Of a stretch of 64,000 nt of DNA, positions 15,898-23,867 are shown in pieces. Source of the stretch: Streptomyces parvus (GTDB lineage Bacteria > Actinomycetota > Actinomycetes > Streptomycetales > Streptomycetaceae); assembly GCF_014648875.1 (NCBI RefSeq), contig NZ_BMRY01000008.1, positions 62,001 to 126,000 on the forward strand, given 5' to 3'. The notes below the pieces were generated by a model. The model ran no database searches and had not been told where the DNA came from. It was given only the letters and a program-made list of their open reading frames with translations. The stretch's first letter is position 1, and each line of letters opens with the position of its first letter. The translations under genes were made by a program, and so were the position numbers.

Positions 15898-16869
15898 TCA
15901 GGTGTCGGCCGCGGGGGTGCGGAAGCGGCGGCGGTATTCGGCCGGTGCCGTCGCGAGGGTCTTCACGAAGGCCCGGCGCATGGCTTCCGGGGTGCCGTAG
16001 CCGCTGGCGCGGGCGATCCGCTCGACGCCGTCGGCGGTGTCCTCCAGGAGCCGGCGGGCGTGCTCCAGGCGGACGCGTTCGACGTACCGCCCCGGGGTCG
16101 TGCCGGTCTCCGCCCGGAACGCGCGGGCGAAGTGCCGGGGCGAGAGCCGGGCACGGGCCGCGAGCGCGTCGACGCCGAGGTCGGCGTCGGGGTGCTGGGT
16201 GATCCAGTGCTGGACCTCGCGCAGCGGTTCGCGCCGGGCGGTCTGGGCGCTGAGCTGGGCGCTGAACTGGGCCTGGTTGCCGGGGCGGCGCAGGAAGACC
16301 ACGAGGTGCCGGGCGATGGTCAGCGCGAGATCCCGCCCGTGGTCCTCCTCGACGAGCGCGAGGGCCAGGTCGATGCCCGCGGTGACGCCTGCCGAGGTGG
16401 CCAGCCGCCCGTCCCGTACGAAGATCGGCTCGGGGTCGACCCGGACGGCCGGGTAGTCACGGGCGAGCCGGTCGCAGTAGTTCCAGTGGGTGGTGACCCG
16501 GTGCCCGTCCAGCAGGCCCGCCTCGGCCAGCAGCAGCGCCCCGGTGCACACGGAGACCAGCCGCTCCGCGCGTGGCGCGTGCTCCCGCAGCCAGCCGGTC
16601 AGCTCGGGGTGGGAGCCCCGGGTGCCGTGACCGCCGGGCACCAGCAGCGTGTGCGGGGCGGGCGCGTCGGCCAGGCTGCTGTCGGGCACCAGGGTCAGCC
16701 CGCTGGTGGACCGGACCGGGCCGCCGTCGAGCGAGGCGGTCCGCAGGTCGTAGGAGACGCCGGGCGACCGGGAGGCGCCCGCGAAGACCTCCATCGGGCC
16801 GGTCACGTCGAGGCCCTGGACGCCGTCGAAGAGGACGACGAGGACGGTTCGCTGCTTCACGTCTGCCAT
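15898..16869 (-). CDS. GlxA/FtrA-type transcriptional regulator (DJ-1 sensor domain plus AraC HTH)
   Basis: In the 323-residue protein, residues 10-180 form a DJ-1/PfpI domain (VVLFDGVQGLDVTGPMEVF; VSVCTGALLLAEAGLLDG). Residues about 220-315 form an AraC-type double helix-turn-helix (LAARARLSPRHFARAFRAE; ARASGYGTPEAMRRAF). Members of this group sense small metabolites or amines through the amidotransferase-like domain. It lies upstream of the DJ-1 gene and divergent from the SCO6745-family gene; either could be its target. The ATG at 16869 lacks a well-placed Shine-Dalgarno sequence. Confidence 0.88.
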   Translation of the reverse strand: MADVKQRTVLVVLFDGVQGLDVTGPMEVFAGASRSPGVSYDLRTASLDGGPVRSTSGLTLVPDSSLADAPAPHTLLVPGGHGTRGSHPELTGWLREHAPRAERLVSVCTGALLLAEAGLLDGHRVTTHWNYCDRLARDYPAVRVDPEPIFVRDGRLATSAGVTAGIDLALALVEEDHGRDLALTIARHLVVFLRRPGNQAQFSAQLSAQTARREPLREVQHWITQHPDADLGVDALAARARLSPRHFARAFRAETGTTPGRYVERVRLEHARRLLEDTADGVERIARASGYGTPEAMRRAFVKTLATAPAEYRRRFRTPAADT

Positions 16870-16968
16870 CCTCAGCGGCGGGCAGCGATGGCCGCAACGA
16901 CGAGTACCCCACCTTTCCTGCCATCGCTCTCCTCTCCTGGAGCCGGCCCTCCCCCGGGGTATCTTCCG

Positions 16969-16984
16969 TACCGACCAGTCGGTA
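16969..16984. promoter_or_regulatory. TetR-type palindromic operator overlapping the SCO6745-family promoter
   Basis: TACCGAC-CA-GTCGGTA is a perfect 7-2-7 inverted repeat of the kind bound by TetR-family repressors. Its right edge overlaps TAACGT (16983-16988), which lies six bases before the ATG and is a likely -10 box of a leaderless transcript. Binding would block transcription. No tetR gene is adjacent in the window. Confidence 0.6.
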
Positions 16985-16994
16985 ACGTGCTGGT

Positions 16995-17864
16995 ATGACT
17001 ACTCTTCCGGCCCGCGCGGAGCGCCGCTGCCACAACGCCGTCAACCCGCTGCACTCCTGCCTCTTCTTCTCCCCCGACCTGGGTGCGGAGATGGCGAAGA
17101 TCGGCATCGAGGACCCCTCCGCCGCCTACTTCGCGACCCGCGCCGCCGCGTTCGGCACGGTGGGCGCGGGCACCGTCAGCGCCACCTTCTACAACTTCAA
17201 CCCCGTGCTGGTGGCCCGCCATGTGCCGGCCGTCTGGGAGACCGCCTCCCCCGAGGTGGTTCTCGATGCCCGGCTGCGGGCGGCGGACTCGACGCTGCGG
17301 CGGCTGCTCGGCGAGGAGATCATCGCCTCCGAGGAGATGGCGGAGGCGGCCCGGCTCGCGCTGCGCGCCACCGAGGCCTGCACCCCGCACGCCCGCCCGC
17401 TGTACGCAGCGCACGCGGATCTCCCGGTGCCCGAGGAACCGCACCTGGCGTTCTGGCACGCCGCAACGCTGCTCCGTGAACACCGGGGCGACGCCCATCT
17501 CGCCGCCCTGCTCGCGGCCGGTCTCGACCCGCTGGAGTCGCTCGTCAGCCACACGGCCACCGGGAAGGGCATGGCGATCCGCTGGATCCTGTCCTCCCGG
17601 GGCTGGCGCCGCACCGACTGGGAGTCGGCGTCCGAGCGGCTGCGGGAGCGCGGACTGCTGGAGGCCGGCGAGGAACTGGCGCTGACCGAGGCCGGCACCG
17701 CGCTGCGCGCCGAGGTCGAGGAGGCGACGGACCGCATGGACGTCGCCCCGTACGAGCATCTGGGCGCGGACGGCGTGGAGCGGCTCACGGAACTCGCCCG
17801 CGGATTCCTCTTCACGGCCGCGGCGGCGGGCGCGTTCCCCGCCTCGGCGACCGGCCGGGGCTGA
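16995..17864 (+). CDS. SCO6745-family protein (helix-turn-helix-like, function unknown)
   Basis: The 289-residue soluble protein has a characteristic N-terminus (RRCHNAVNPLHSCLFFSPDL) and a middle helical region ending LVSHTATGKGMAIRWILSSR. The C-terminal segment has winged-helix character (ASERLRERGLLEAGEELALTEAG), with an LT-x2-G pattern like MarR wings. Its family is named after an S. coelicolor protein and has no assigned function. It is probably transcribed alone from a leaderless promoter overlapped by a TetR-type palindrome and is divergent from the GlxA-type regulator. DNA binding is inferred only from the wing-like segment. Confidence 0.8.
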   Translation: MTTLPARAERRCHNAVNPLHSCLFFSPDLGAEMAKIGIEDPSAAYFATRAAAFGTVGAGTVSATFYNFNPVLVARHVPAVWETASPEVVLDARLRAADSTLRRLLGEEIIASEEMAEAARLALRATEACTPHARPLYAAHADLPVPEEPHLAFWHAATLLREHRGDAHLAALLAAGLDPLESLVSHTATGKGMAIRWILSSRGWRRTDWESASERLRERGLLEAGEELALTEAGTALRAEVEEATDRMDVAPYEHLGADGVERLTELARGFLFTAAAAGAFPASATGRG

Positions 17865-17891
17865 CCCGGGAAGATCCCGGCACGGCTCGGA

Positions 17892-17912
17892 CCCCCGCGT
17901 ACGGCGTGGGGG
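17892..17912 (+). terminator. Short GC hairpin after the SCO6745-family gene
   Basis: CCCCCGCG pairs with CGTGGGGG (one G-T pair) around a five-base loop, 28 bases after the stop codon. Confidence 0.5.
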
Positions 17913-17947
17913 CTTCCGGGCGTGTTGCCCGAGGTCACGCGACACGG

Positions 17948-17990
17948 CCCCCGGCCACGCGGCACAATGCAGGCCGGGGGATGCCCCCGG
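17948..17990 (+). promoter_or_regulatory. Mutually exclusive hairpins upstream of tex
   Basis: CCCCCGGCC (17948-17956) can pair with GGCCGGGGG (17972-17980). The latter can instead pair with CCCCCGG (17984-17990) in a tight three-base loop. The two structures compete for the same strand 70-115 bases before the tex start, like an attenuator. The transcription start is unknown. Confidence 0.35.
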
Positions 17991-18063
17991 CAAGCAACAA
18001 CGTGCTCATCGCGACCCGAGCACGGCCAGCACAGCCAGTACGAGAAGGCGAGTCGGGAAAACC

Positions 18064-20499
18064 GTGACGACGTCCATCGAAGGCAGGATCGCCGAGGAGC
18101 TCGGCGTACGTGAGCGACAGGTCAGGGCGGCGGTCGAGCTGCTCGACGGCGGATCGACCGTGCCGTTCATCGCGCGCTACCGCAAGGAGGCGACCGAATC
18201 CCTCGACGATGCGCAACTGCGCACGCTGGAGGAGCGGCTGCGCTATCTGCGGGAGCTGGAGGAGCGGCGTACGGCGATCCTCGAATCCGTACGCGAGCAG
18301 GGCAAGCTCGACGCGGCGTTGGAGGCGAGCATCCGGGCGGCCGAGACCAAGGCGCGCCTGGAGGACATCTACCTGCCGTTCAAGCCCAAGCGGCGCACCA
18401 AGGCGCAGATCGCCCGGGAGGCGGGACTCGAACCGCTGGCGGACGGCCTGCTCGGGGACCCGTCGGTCGATCCGCTCGCCGCTGCCGCCGCGTTCGTGGA
18501 CGGCGACAGGGGTGTGGCGGACGCGGCTGCCGCCCTGGAGGGCGCACGCGCGATCCTCACCGAGCGGTTCTCCGAGGACGCCGACCTGACCGGCGAGCTG
18601 CGTGAGCGCATGTGGACCCGCGGCCGGCTGGCGGCGAAGGTGCGCAACGGCCAGGAGGAGGCGGGCGCGAAGTTCGCCGACTACTTCGACTTCGCGGAGC
18701 CGTTCACCGCCCTGCCCTCGCACCGGGTGCTCGCGATGCTGCGCGGCGAGAAGGAGAACGTGCTCGATCTGGTCCTGGAACCGGAGGAGCCGGAGACCGC
18801 CGAGCGGCCGGGCCCGTCCGCGTACGAGAACATGATCGCCCGCCGCTTCGAGATCGCCGACCGGGGCCGGCCGGGCGACAAGTGGCTGGGTGACACGGTG
18901 CGTTGGGCCTGGCGGACCCGGATCCAGGTGCACCTGGGCATCGATCTGCGGCTCCGGCTGCGTACGGCGGCGGAGGACGAGGCGGTCCGGGTCTTCGCCT
19001 CGAACCTGCGTGATCTGCTGCTCGCCGCCCCGGCCGGGACGCGGGCCACGCTGGGCCTGGACCCCGGCTTCCGTACGGGGGTGAAGGTCGCGGTCGTCGA
19101 CGCGACCGGCAAGGTGGTGGCCACCGATGTGATCCACCCGCACGTGCCCGCCAACAAGTGGGACCAGGCGCTGGCGAAGCTCGCGCAGCTCGCGAAGGAG
19201 CACGCGGTCGACCTGATCGCGATCGGCAACGGCACGGCGTCCCGCGAGACGGACAAGCTGGCCGGTGAACTGATCGACAAGCACCCGGAGTTGAAGCTCA
19301 CCAAGGTGATGGTCTCGGAGGCGGGCGCCTCGGTGTACTCCGCCTCCGCTTTCGCCTCGCAGGAACTGCCCGACATGGACGTGTCGTTGCGCGGCGCGGT
19401 GTCCATCGCCCGGCGGCTCCAGGATCCGCTGGCCGAACTGGTGAAGATCGACCCGAAGTCGATCGGCGTCGGCCAGTACCAGCACGACCTGTCCGAGGTG
19501 AAGCTCTCGCGGTCCCTGGACGCGGTCGTCGAGGACTGTGTGAACGGCGTCGGCGTGGACGTCAACACCGCGTCCGCACCGCTGCTTTCCCGGGTCTCGG
19601 GGATCAGCTCGGGGCTGGCGGAGAACATCGTGGCGCACCGGGACACCAACGGCCCGTTCCGCTCCCGCAAGGCGCTGAAGGACGTGGCGCGGCTCGGCCC
19701 GAAGGCGTACGAGCAGTGCGCGGGCTTCCTGCGGATCCGGGGCGGCGACGACCCGCTGGACGGCTCCAGCGTGCACCCCGAGGCCTACCCGGTGGTGCGG
19801 CGGATGGGGAAGAGCGCAGGCGGTGAGGTCGCCTCGCTGATCGGCAACACGGACGCCCTGCGGGCGCTGCGCGCGGCGGACTTCGTGGACGACATGTTCG
19901 GGCTGCCGACCGTGACCGACATTCTCAAGGAGCTGGAGAAGCCGGGGCGCGACCCCCGGCCCGCTTTCCGCACGGCGACCTTCAAGGAGGGCGTCGAGAA
20001 GCTCGGCGACCTGGAGCCGGGCATGGTGCTGGAGGGCGTCGTGACGAACGTGGCCGCGTTCGGCGCGTTCGTCGACGTCGGCGTCCACCAGGACGGTCTG
20101 GTCCATGTGTCGGCGTTGTCGAAGACGTTCGTGAAGGACCCGCGCGACGTGGTGAAGCCCGGGGACATCGTGAAGGTCAAGGTCATGGACGTCGACGTGC
20201 CGCGCAAGCGGATCTCGCTGACGCTGCGCCTCGACGACGAGCCCGGCGCGGGCGGCGGTTCCGGCGGCGGGCAGCAGGGCCGTGGCGAGCGGGGCGGCCG
20301 TCCGCCGAAGCAGCGCCAGGGCCAGGGCTCCGGTGGCGGCCAGGGCCGTCAGGGCGGCGGCGGCCGGGACCGGCGCGGTGGCGGGTCGCGGCAGGGCGGC
20401 CAAGGCGCTCCGGCTCCGGCGAACAGCGCCATGGCGGACGCGTTGCGGCGGGCCGGGCTGGCGGATCCGAAGCAGGGTGGCGGCGGCCGGGGGCGCTGA
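18064..20499 (+). CDS. tex: Tex-family RNA-binding transcription accessory protein
   Basis: The 811-residue protein matches Tex. An N-terminal helical domain is followed by a YqgF/RNase H-like domain (TLGLDPGFRTGVKVAVVDA, about residue 330), helix-hairpin-helix repeats (SRVSGISSGLAENIVAHR, about 500), and an S1 RNA-binding domain (GMVLEGVVTNVAAFGAFVDV, about 655-725). Tex proteins bind nucleic acid, associate with transcription and affect toxin gene expression or stress survival in some bacteria. Residues after about 725 form a Gly/Arg/Gln-rich low-complexity tail of some 85 residues (GRGERGGRPP, GGGRDRRGGG), longer than in most Tex proteins. The GTG start is at 18064. It is convergent with the ABC-F gene across a strong hairpin. 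Confidence 0.93.
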   Translation: MTTSIEGRIAEELGVRERQVRAAVELLDGGSTVPFIARYRKEATESLDDAQLRTLEERLRYLRELEERRTAILESVREQGKLDAALEASIRAAETKARLEDIYLPFKPKRRTKAQIAREAGLEPLADGLLGDPSVDPLAAAAAFVDGDRGVADAAAALEGARAILTERFSEDADLTGELRERMWTRGRLAAKVRNGQEEAGAKFADYFDFAEPFTALPSHRVLAMLRGEKENVLDLVLEPEEPETAERPGPSAYENMIARRFEIADRGRPGDKWLGDTVRWAWRTRIQVHLGIDLRLRLRTAAEDEAVRVFASNLRDLLLAAPAGTRATLGLDPGFRTGVKVAVVDATGKVVATDVIHPHVPANKWDQALAKLAQLAKEHAVDLIAIGNGTASRETDKLAGELIDKHPELKLTKVMVSEAGASVYSASAFASQELPDMDVSLRGAVSIARRLQDPLAELVKIDPKSIGVGQYQHDLSEVKLSRSLDAVVEDCVNGVGVDVNTASAPLLSRVSGISSGLAENIVAHRDTNGPFRSRKALKDVARLGPKAYEQCAGFLRIRGGDDPLDGSSVHPEAYPVVRRMGKSAGGEVASLIGNTDALRALRAADFVDDMFGLPTVTDILKELEKPGRDPRPAFRTATFKEGVEKLGDLEPGMVLEGVVTNVAAFGAFVDVGVHQDGLVHVSALSKTFVKDPRDVVKPGDIVKVKVMDVDVPRKRISLTLRLDDEPGAGGGSGGGQQGRGERGGRPPKQRQGQGSGGGQGRQGGGGRDRRGGGSRQGGQGAPAPANSAMADALRRAGLADPKQGGGGRGR

Positions 20500-20567
20500 G
20501 CCGGTATTCCTCGGGGAGAGGGTGGGTCGCCAGGTGCGGCCCGCCTTTCCTCCCCACTCCCTCGCAG

Positions 20568-20610
20568 GGTTACGGGGGTTGGGTGCGCGACGCGCTCAAC
20601 CCCCGTAACC
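20568..20610. terminator. Bidirectional terminator between tex and the ABC-F gene
   Basis: A perfect 14-bp inverted repeat (GGTTACGGGGGTTG and its complement) surrounds a 15-base self-complementary GC loop. It lies midway between two convergent stops, 68 bases after tex and 5 bases before the ABC-F stop. Confidence 0.8.
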
Positions 20611-20614
20611 GTCC

Positions 20615-22252
20615 TCAGACTTCCTTGATCTGACCGTCCGCCACTTCGATGCGACGCGTGGTGCGGACCGCCTCCAGCATCCGGCGGTCGTGCGTCACCA
20701 GGAGCAGCGTGCCCGTGTACGTCTCCAGGGCCGCCTCCAACTGCTCGATGGCGGGCAGGTCCAGATGGTTCGTCGGCTCGTCGAGCACCAGGAGGTTCAC
20801 GCCCCGGCCCTGGAGCAGGGCGAGGGCCGCGCGGGTGCGCTCGCCCGGGGAGAGACTGGTCGCCGGGCGCATCACATGGTCGGCGCGCAGGCCGAACTTG
20901 GCGAGCAGGGTGCGGACGTCGGCCGGCTCCATGTCGGGCACGGCCGCGCAGAACGCGTCCAGCAGCGACTGCGCCCCGAGGAACAGCTTGCGGGCCTGGT
21001 CCACCTCGCCGACCACGACCCCCGAACCGAGCGCGGCGTTCCCGGAGTCCAGCGGCAGCCGCTCCAACAGAGCCGCCAGCAGGGTGGACTTGCCCGCTCC
21101 GTTGGCTCCGGTGATGGCGACCCGGTCCGCCCAGTCGATCTGGAGCGAGGCGGGGCCGAAGGTGAAGTCGCCGCGTGCGAGACGGGCTTCGCGCAGGGTG
21201 GCGACGACGGATCCGGAGCGCGGGGCGGAGGCGATCTCCATCCGCAGCTCCCACTCCTTGCGGGGCTCCTCGACGACATCGAGGCGTTCGATCATGCGCT
21301 GGGTCTGGCGAGCCTTCGCGGCCTGCTTCTCGCTGGCCTCGCTGCGGGCGTTGCGGCCGAGCTTGTCGCCGTCGGTGGCCTTGCGACGGGCGTTCTTGAC
21401 TCCCTTGTCCATCCAGGAACGCTGCATGTGGCCGCGCGCTTCGAGGGAGGCCTTCTTGTCGGCGTACTCCTCGTAGTCCTCGCGGGCGTGCCGGCGGGCG
21501 GTCTCGCGCTCCTCCAGGTAGGCCGCGTAGCCACCGCCGTACAGGTTGATCTGCTGCTGGGCGAGGTCCAGCTCCAGCACCTTGGTGACCGTACGCATCA
21601 GGAACTCGCGGTCGTGGCTGATGACGACGGTGCCCGCGCGCAGGCCGGACACGAAACGCTCCAGCCGCTCCAGGCCGTCGAGGTCGAGGTCGTTGGTGGG
21701 CTCGTCGAGCAGGAAGACGTCGTAGCGGGAGAGGAGAAGCGAGGCGAGTCCGGCGCGGGCCGCCTGTCCGCCGGAGAGCGCGGTCATGGGCCGGTCGAGC
21801 CCCACGGCCAGGCCCAGCTCGGCGGCGACCTGCTCGGCCCGCTCCTCCAGGTCCGCGCCGCCGAGGGCGAGCCAGCGCTCCAGGGCGTCGGAGTACGCGT
21901 CGTCCGCGCCCGGGGCTCCCGCGACCAGGGCCTCCGTAGCCTCGTCCATCACGCGCTGGGCGTCGGCGACACCGGTGCGGCGGGCCAGGAACGCGGCCAC
22001 GGTCTCACCGTCGCGGCGCTCGGGCTCCTGCGGGAGGTGACCGACAGTTGCGGTGGGCGGGGAGAGCCGCAGCTCGCCCTCCTCCGGGCGGTCGAGCCCG
22101 GCGAGCAGACGGAGCAGGGAGGACTTGCCCGCCCCGTTGACTCCGACGAGACCGATCACGTCACCGGGGGCGACGACGAGGTCGAGCCCGGCGAAAAGCG
22201 TGCGGTCGCCGTGTCCGGCGGCGAGGTCCTTGGCGACGAGAGTGGCAGTCAT
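20615..22252 (-). CDS. ABC-F family ATPase
   Basis: The 545-residue protein has two ABC domains and no membrane segments, as in ABC-F proteins that act on the ribosome. The first Walker A is GLVGVNGAGKSS and its signature is ALSGGQAARAGLASLLLS; the second Walker A is AITGANGAGKST, with signature SLSPGERTRAALALL. A long charged linker near residues 230-310 (REDYEEYADKKASLEARGHM) matches the P-site tRNA interaction motif region. ABC-F proteins may protect ribosomes from antibiotics or act as translation factors; sequence alone does not decide. The ATG at 22252 fits the family; the ORF extends upstream to 22306 without support. Confidence 0.88.
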   Translation of the reverse strand: MTATLVAKDLAAGHGDRTLFAGLDLVVAPGDVIGLVGVNGAGKSSLLRLLAGLDRPEEGELRLSPPTATVGHLPQEPERRDGETVAAFLARRTGVADAQRVMDEATEALVAGAPGADDAYSDALERWLALGGADLEERAEQVAAELGLAVGLDRPMTALSGGQAARAGLASLLLSRYDVFLLDEPTNDLDLDGLERLERFVSGLRAGTVVISHDREFLMRTVTKVLELDLAQQQINLYGGGYAAYLEERETARRHAREDYEEYADKKASLEARGHMQRSWMDKGVKNARRKATDGDKLGRNARSEASEKQAAKARQTQRMIERLDVVEEPRKEWELRMEIASAPRSGSVVATLREARLARGDFTFGPASLQIDWADRVAITGANGAGKSTLLAALLERLPLDSGNAALGSGVVVGEVDQARKLFLGAQSLLDAFCAAVPDMEPADVRTLLAKFGLRADHVMRPATSLSPGERTRAALALLQGRGVNLLVLDEPTNHLDLPAIEQLEAALETYTGTLLLVTHDRRMLEAVRTTRRIEVADGQIKEV

Positions 22253-22366
22253 CAGGGAGCCGATCCTAGCCGCCGGTGCGCGATGCCCGTGTCGGGCGAT
22301 ACCCATGGTGGCCGGTGCCCACGGTGGTCGGCCCCGTCGGTGGTGCGGCGACCAGGGTCCCGGGGT

Positions 22367-22394
22367 CCGGTGGCCCGGGAGCCCGGGCCACCGG
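22367..22394 (-). terminator. Terminator after the GH64 glucanase gene
   Basis: A 13-bp perfect inverted repeat (CCGGTGGCCCGGG / CCCGGGCCACCGG) with a two-base centre lies 17 bases downstream of the glucanase stop. Confidence 0.7.
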
Positions 22395-22411
22395 GCCGGG
22401 AAACGGGACGG

Positions 22412-23608
22412 TCAGCTGAAGCCGTCGAGCGTGATCAGCGCCTCCTGCGGGTTGCCGTCGTGGACGAGCGACTCGTGGGCGCCCACGTCGTCGAAGGCGA
22501 AGCCGTACGCCTTGCCGTCGACCATCTGCGCGTGGATGAGGCGGGAGTAGTGGTTGGTCACGGAGTCCTTGTAGAAGTTCGCCGCGTTGTTGTCGGGCTG
22601 GTTCGCGCTGGTCAGCAGCGTGGAGCGGTTGAAGCCCGCGCACAGGGTCCGGGAGATCGGGCCGCGCACCTGGTCGTTGGGCGCGTCCAGGTGCTTGTAG
22701 CAGCCGAAGACACTGTCCGAGTCCGGCTTCTGGAACGAGGTCACGACGGCGCCCGAGCCGTTGGTGAAGTTCATGACGTTGCCGGAGACCCGGCCGTAGT
22801 ACTTGGTGTTCGGCTCGTGCGCGAACGGGGTCACCGTCAGTACGGAGCTGCTGTAGCGGCTCCAGACCCGGTCGATGTAGTCGTTCATGATCCCGGACGG
22901 CAGGGCGCCGCTCCCGACGCCGTGCCCCGGGGACAGGGCACGCAGCACCGTTCCGTCGGGCCGGGTCTGGATGAGGCCGGACCAGCCGCCGGACTGGTTC
23001 CTGAGGTTGTTGAGCACCGCGTTGTAGCCGCCCGGCTTGAGCTTGCCGGTGCTCTTGACGGCACCGCCGGGTGCCCTGACGCCGACGGAGTAGGGGGCGG
23101 AGAACATGTCGACCTGGGTGCTGTTGATCCACAGACCCGCGTCGTTGAGCGTGTACTCGGTCCAGTTGAACAGGATGTTCCTGTTGGGGTCGCTCGGGTT
23201 CTGCACGGCGGGCTGCACGAGACCGCCGGTGGTGACCTTGAAGACGAGCTTCTGACCGTACGAGAAGTAGACGCGTCCGGAGAACTTCGGCATCCGGATC
23301 GTCACCGACTGCCCGTTCCGCGGACCGGCGATCGACGCGTCCGGGGCCGGGGTGGGCGGGTTGCCCCCCGCCGGCCAGGGGTGGAAGGTGCCGTTCGCGT
23401 CCGCCCAGCCCTGGCGGCCGGTGGAGAGCTCCGTTCCGAGGTTGTAGACGTAGATCTGGTCGGCGCGTCCCGAGTCGTTCTTGATGGTCAGCGGGATGGT
23501 GGCGGGGACAGCAGCCTCGGCCGGCGTCTGGCCGAAGCCGGTGGTCAGACCCAGGGCGAGGGCCAGGGCGGCGGTCAGCGCGCCGAGACTTCTCCGTAAA
23601 GCGGGCAT
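22412..23608 (-). CDS. Secreted GH64 beta-1,3-glucanase
   Basis: The 398-residue protein has a Sec signal peptide (LTAALALALGLTTGFG, ending near AEA at 30-32) followed by a GH64 domain. The family's catalytic Glu and Asp, 16 residues apart in the laminaripentaose-producing enzyme, fit E151 (LFNWTEYTLND) and D167 (STQVDMFSAPY). It should cleave extracellular fungal or plant beta-1,3-glucan. A perfect TGAGAGCGCTCTCA palindrome 60 bases upstream indicates control by a LacI-type sugar regulator. It is followed by a strong hairpin, so it is probably monocistronic. No separate carbohydrate-binding module is visible. Confidence 0.9.
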   Translation of the reverse strand: MPALRRSLGALTAALALALGLTTGFGQTPAEAAVPATIPLTIKNDSGRADQIYVYNLGTELSTGRQGWADANGTFHPWPAGGNPPTPAPDASIAGPRNGQSVTIRMPKFSGRVYFSYGQKLVFKVTTGGLVQPAVQNPSDPNRNILFNWTEYTLNDAGLWINSTQVDMFSAPYSVGVRAPGGAVKSTGKLKPGGYNAVLNNLRNQSGGWSGLIQTRPDGTVLRALSPGHGVGSGALPSGIMNDYIDRVWSRYSSSVLTVTPFAHEPNTKYYGRVSGNVMNFTNGSGAVVTSFQKPDSDSVFGCYKHLDAPNDQVRGPISRTLCAGFNRSTLLTSANQPDNNAANFYKDSVTNHYSRLIHAQMVDGKAYGFAFDDVGAHESLVHDGNPQEALITLDGFS

Positions 23609-23668
23609 GCTCGTTCTCCTCTTCGGGCGGATGCGGGGAAGGAACGCGGGGGCACATCACCTGGAGTG

Positions 23669-23682
23669 TGAGAGCGCTCTCA
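23669..23682. promoter_or_regulatory. LacI-family operator upstream of the glucanase gene
   Basis: TGAGAGCGCTCTCA is a perfect 14-bp palindrome with the central GAGCGCTC core of actinobacterial LacI-family sites such as the CebR box (TGGGAGCGCTCCCA). Its distance (60 bases) from the glucanase start suits substrate-induced control. Confidence 0.75.
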
Positions 23683-23779
23683 GAATCCTGCGGGAGGCGA
23701 CCCCTGTCAACGAACCTGTCTCAACTTGTTGAACTCGCGGGACGCCCCGTGCCCCGCCGGGCGGGCCGCGTCCTGCCCC

Positions 23780-23820
23780 GGCCCCGGGATTCCGGTTCCC
23801 CTGGCCCCGGGATTCCGGTT
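23780..23820. repeat. Two 18-bp direct repeats upstream of the D-amino-acid oxidase-like gene
   Basis: GGCCCCGGGATTCCGGTT occurs exactly at 23780-23797 and 23803-23820, a 23-base period. It lies 48 bases before the downstream gene start. It could be a paired regulator site or a duplication; each copy contains a CCCGGG palindrome. Confidence 0.55.
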
Positions 23821-23867
23821 TCGGTTAGCGTCCGGGCAGCGGCGGGCGAGGGCCGAGGGACCGAGGG

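Noticed and set aside
17935..20403. 822-residue open frame on the minus strand
   Set aside because: It lies antisense to tex. High GC keeps all frames open; composition is His/Arg/Leu-rich without family motifs.
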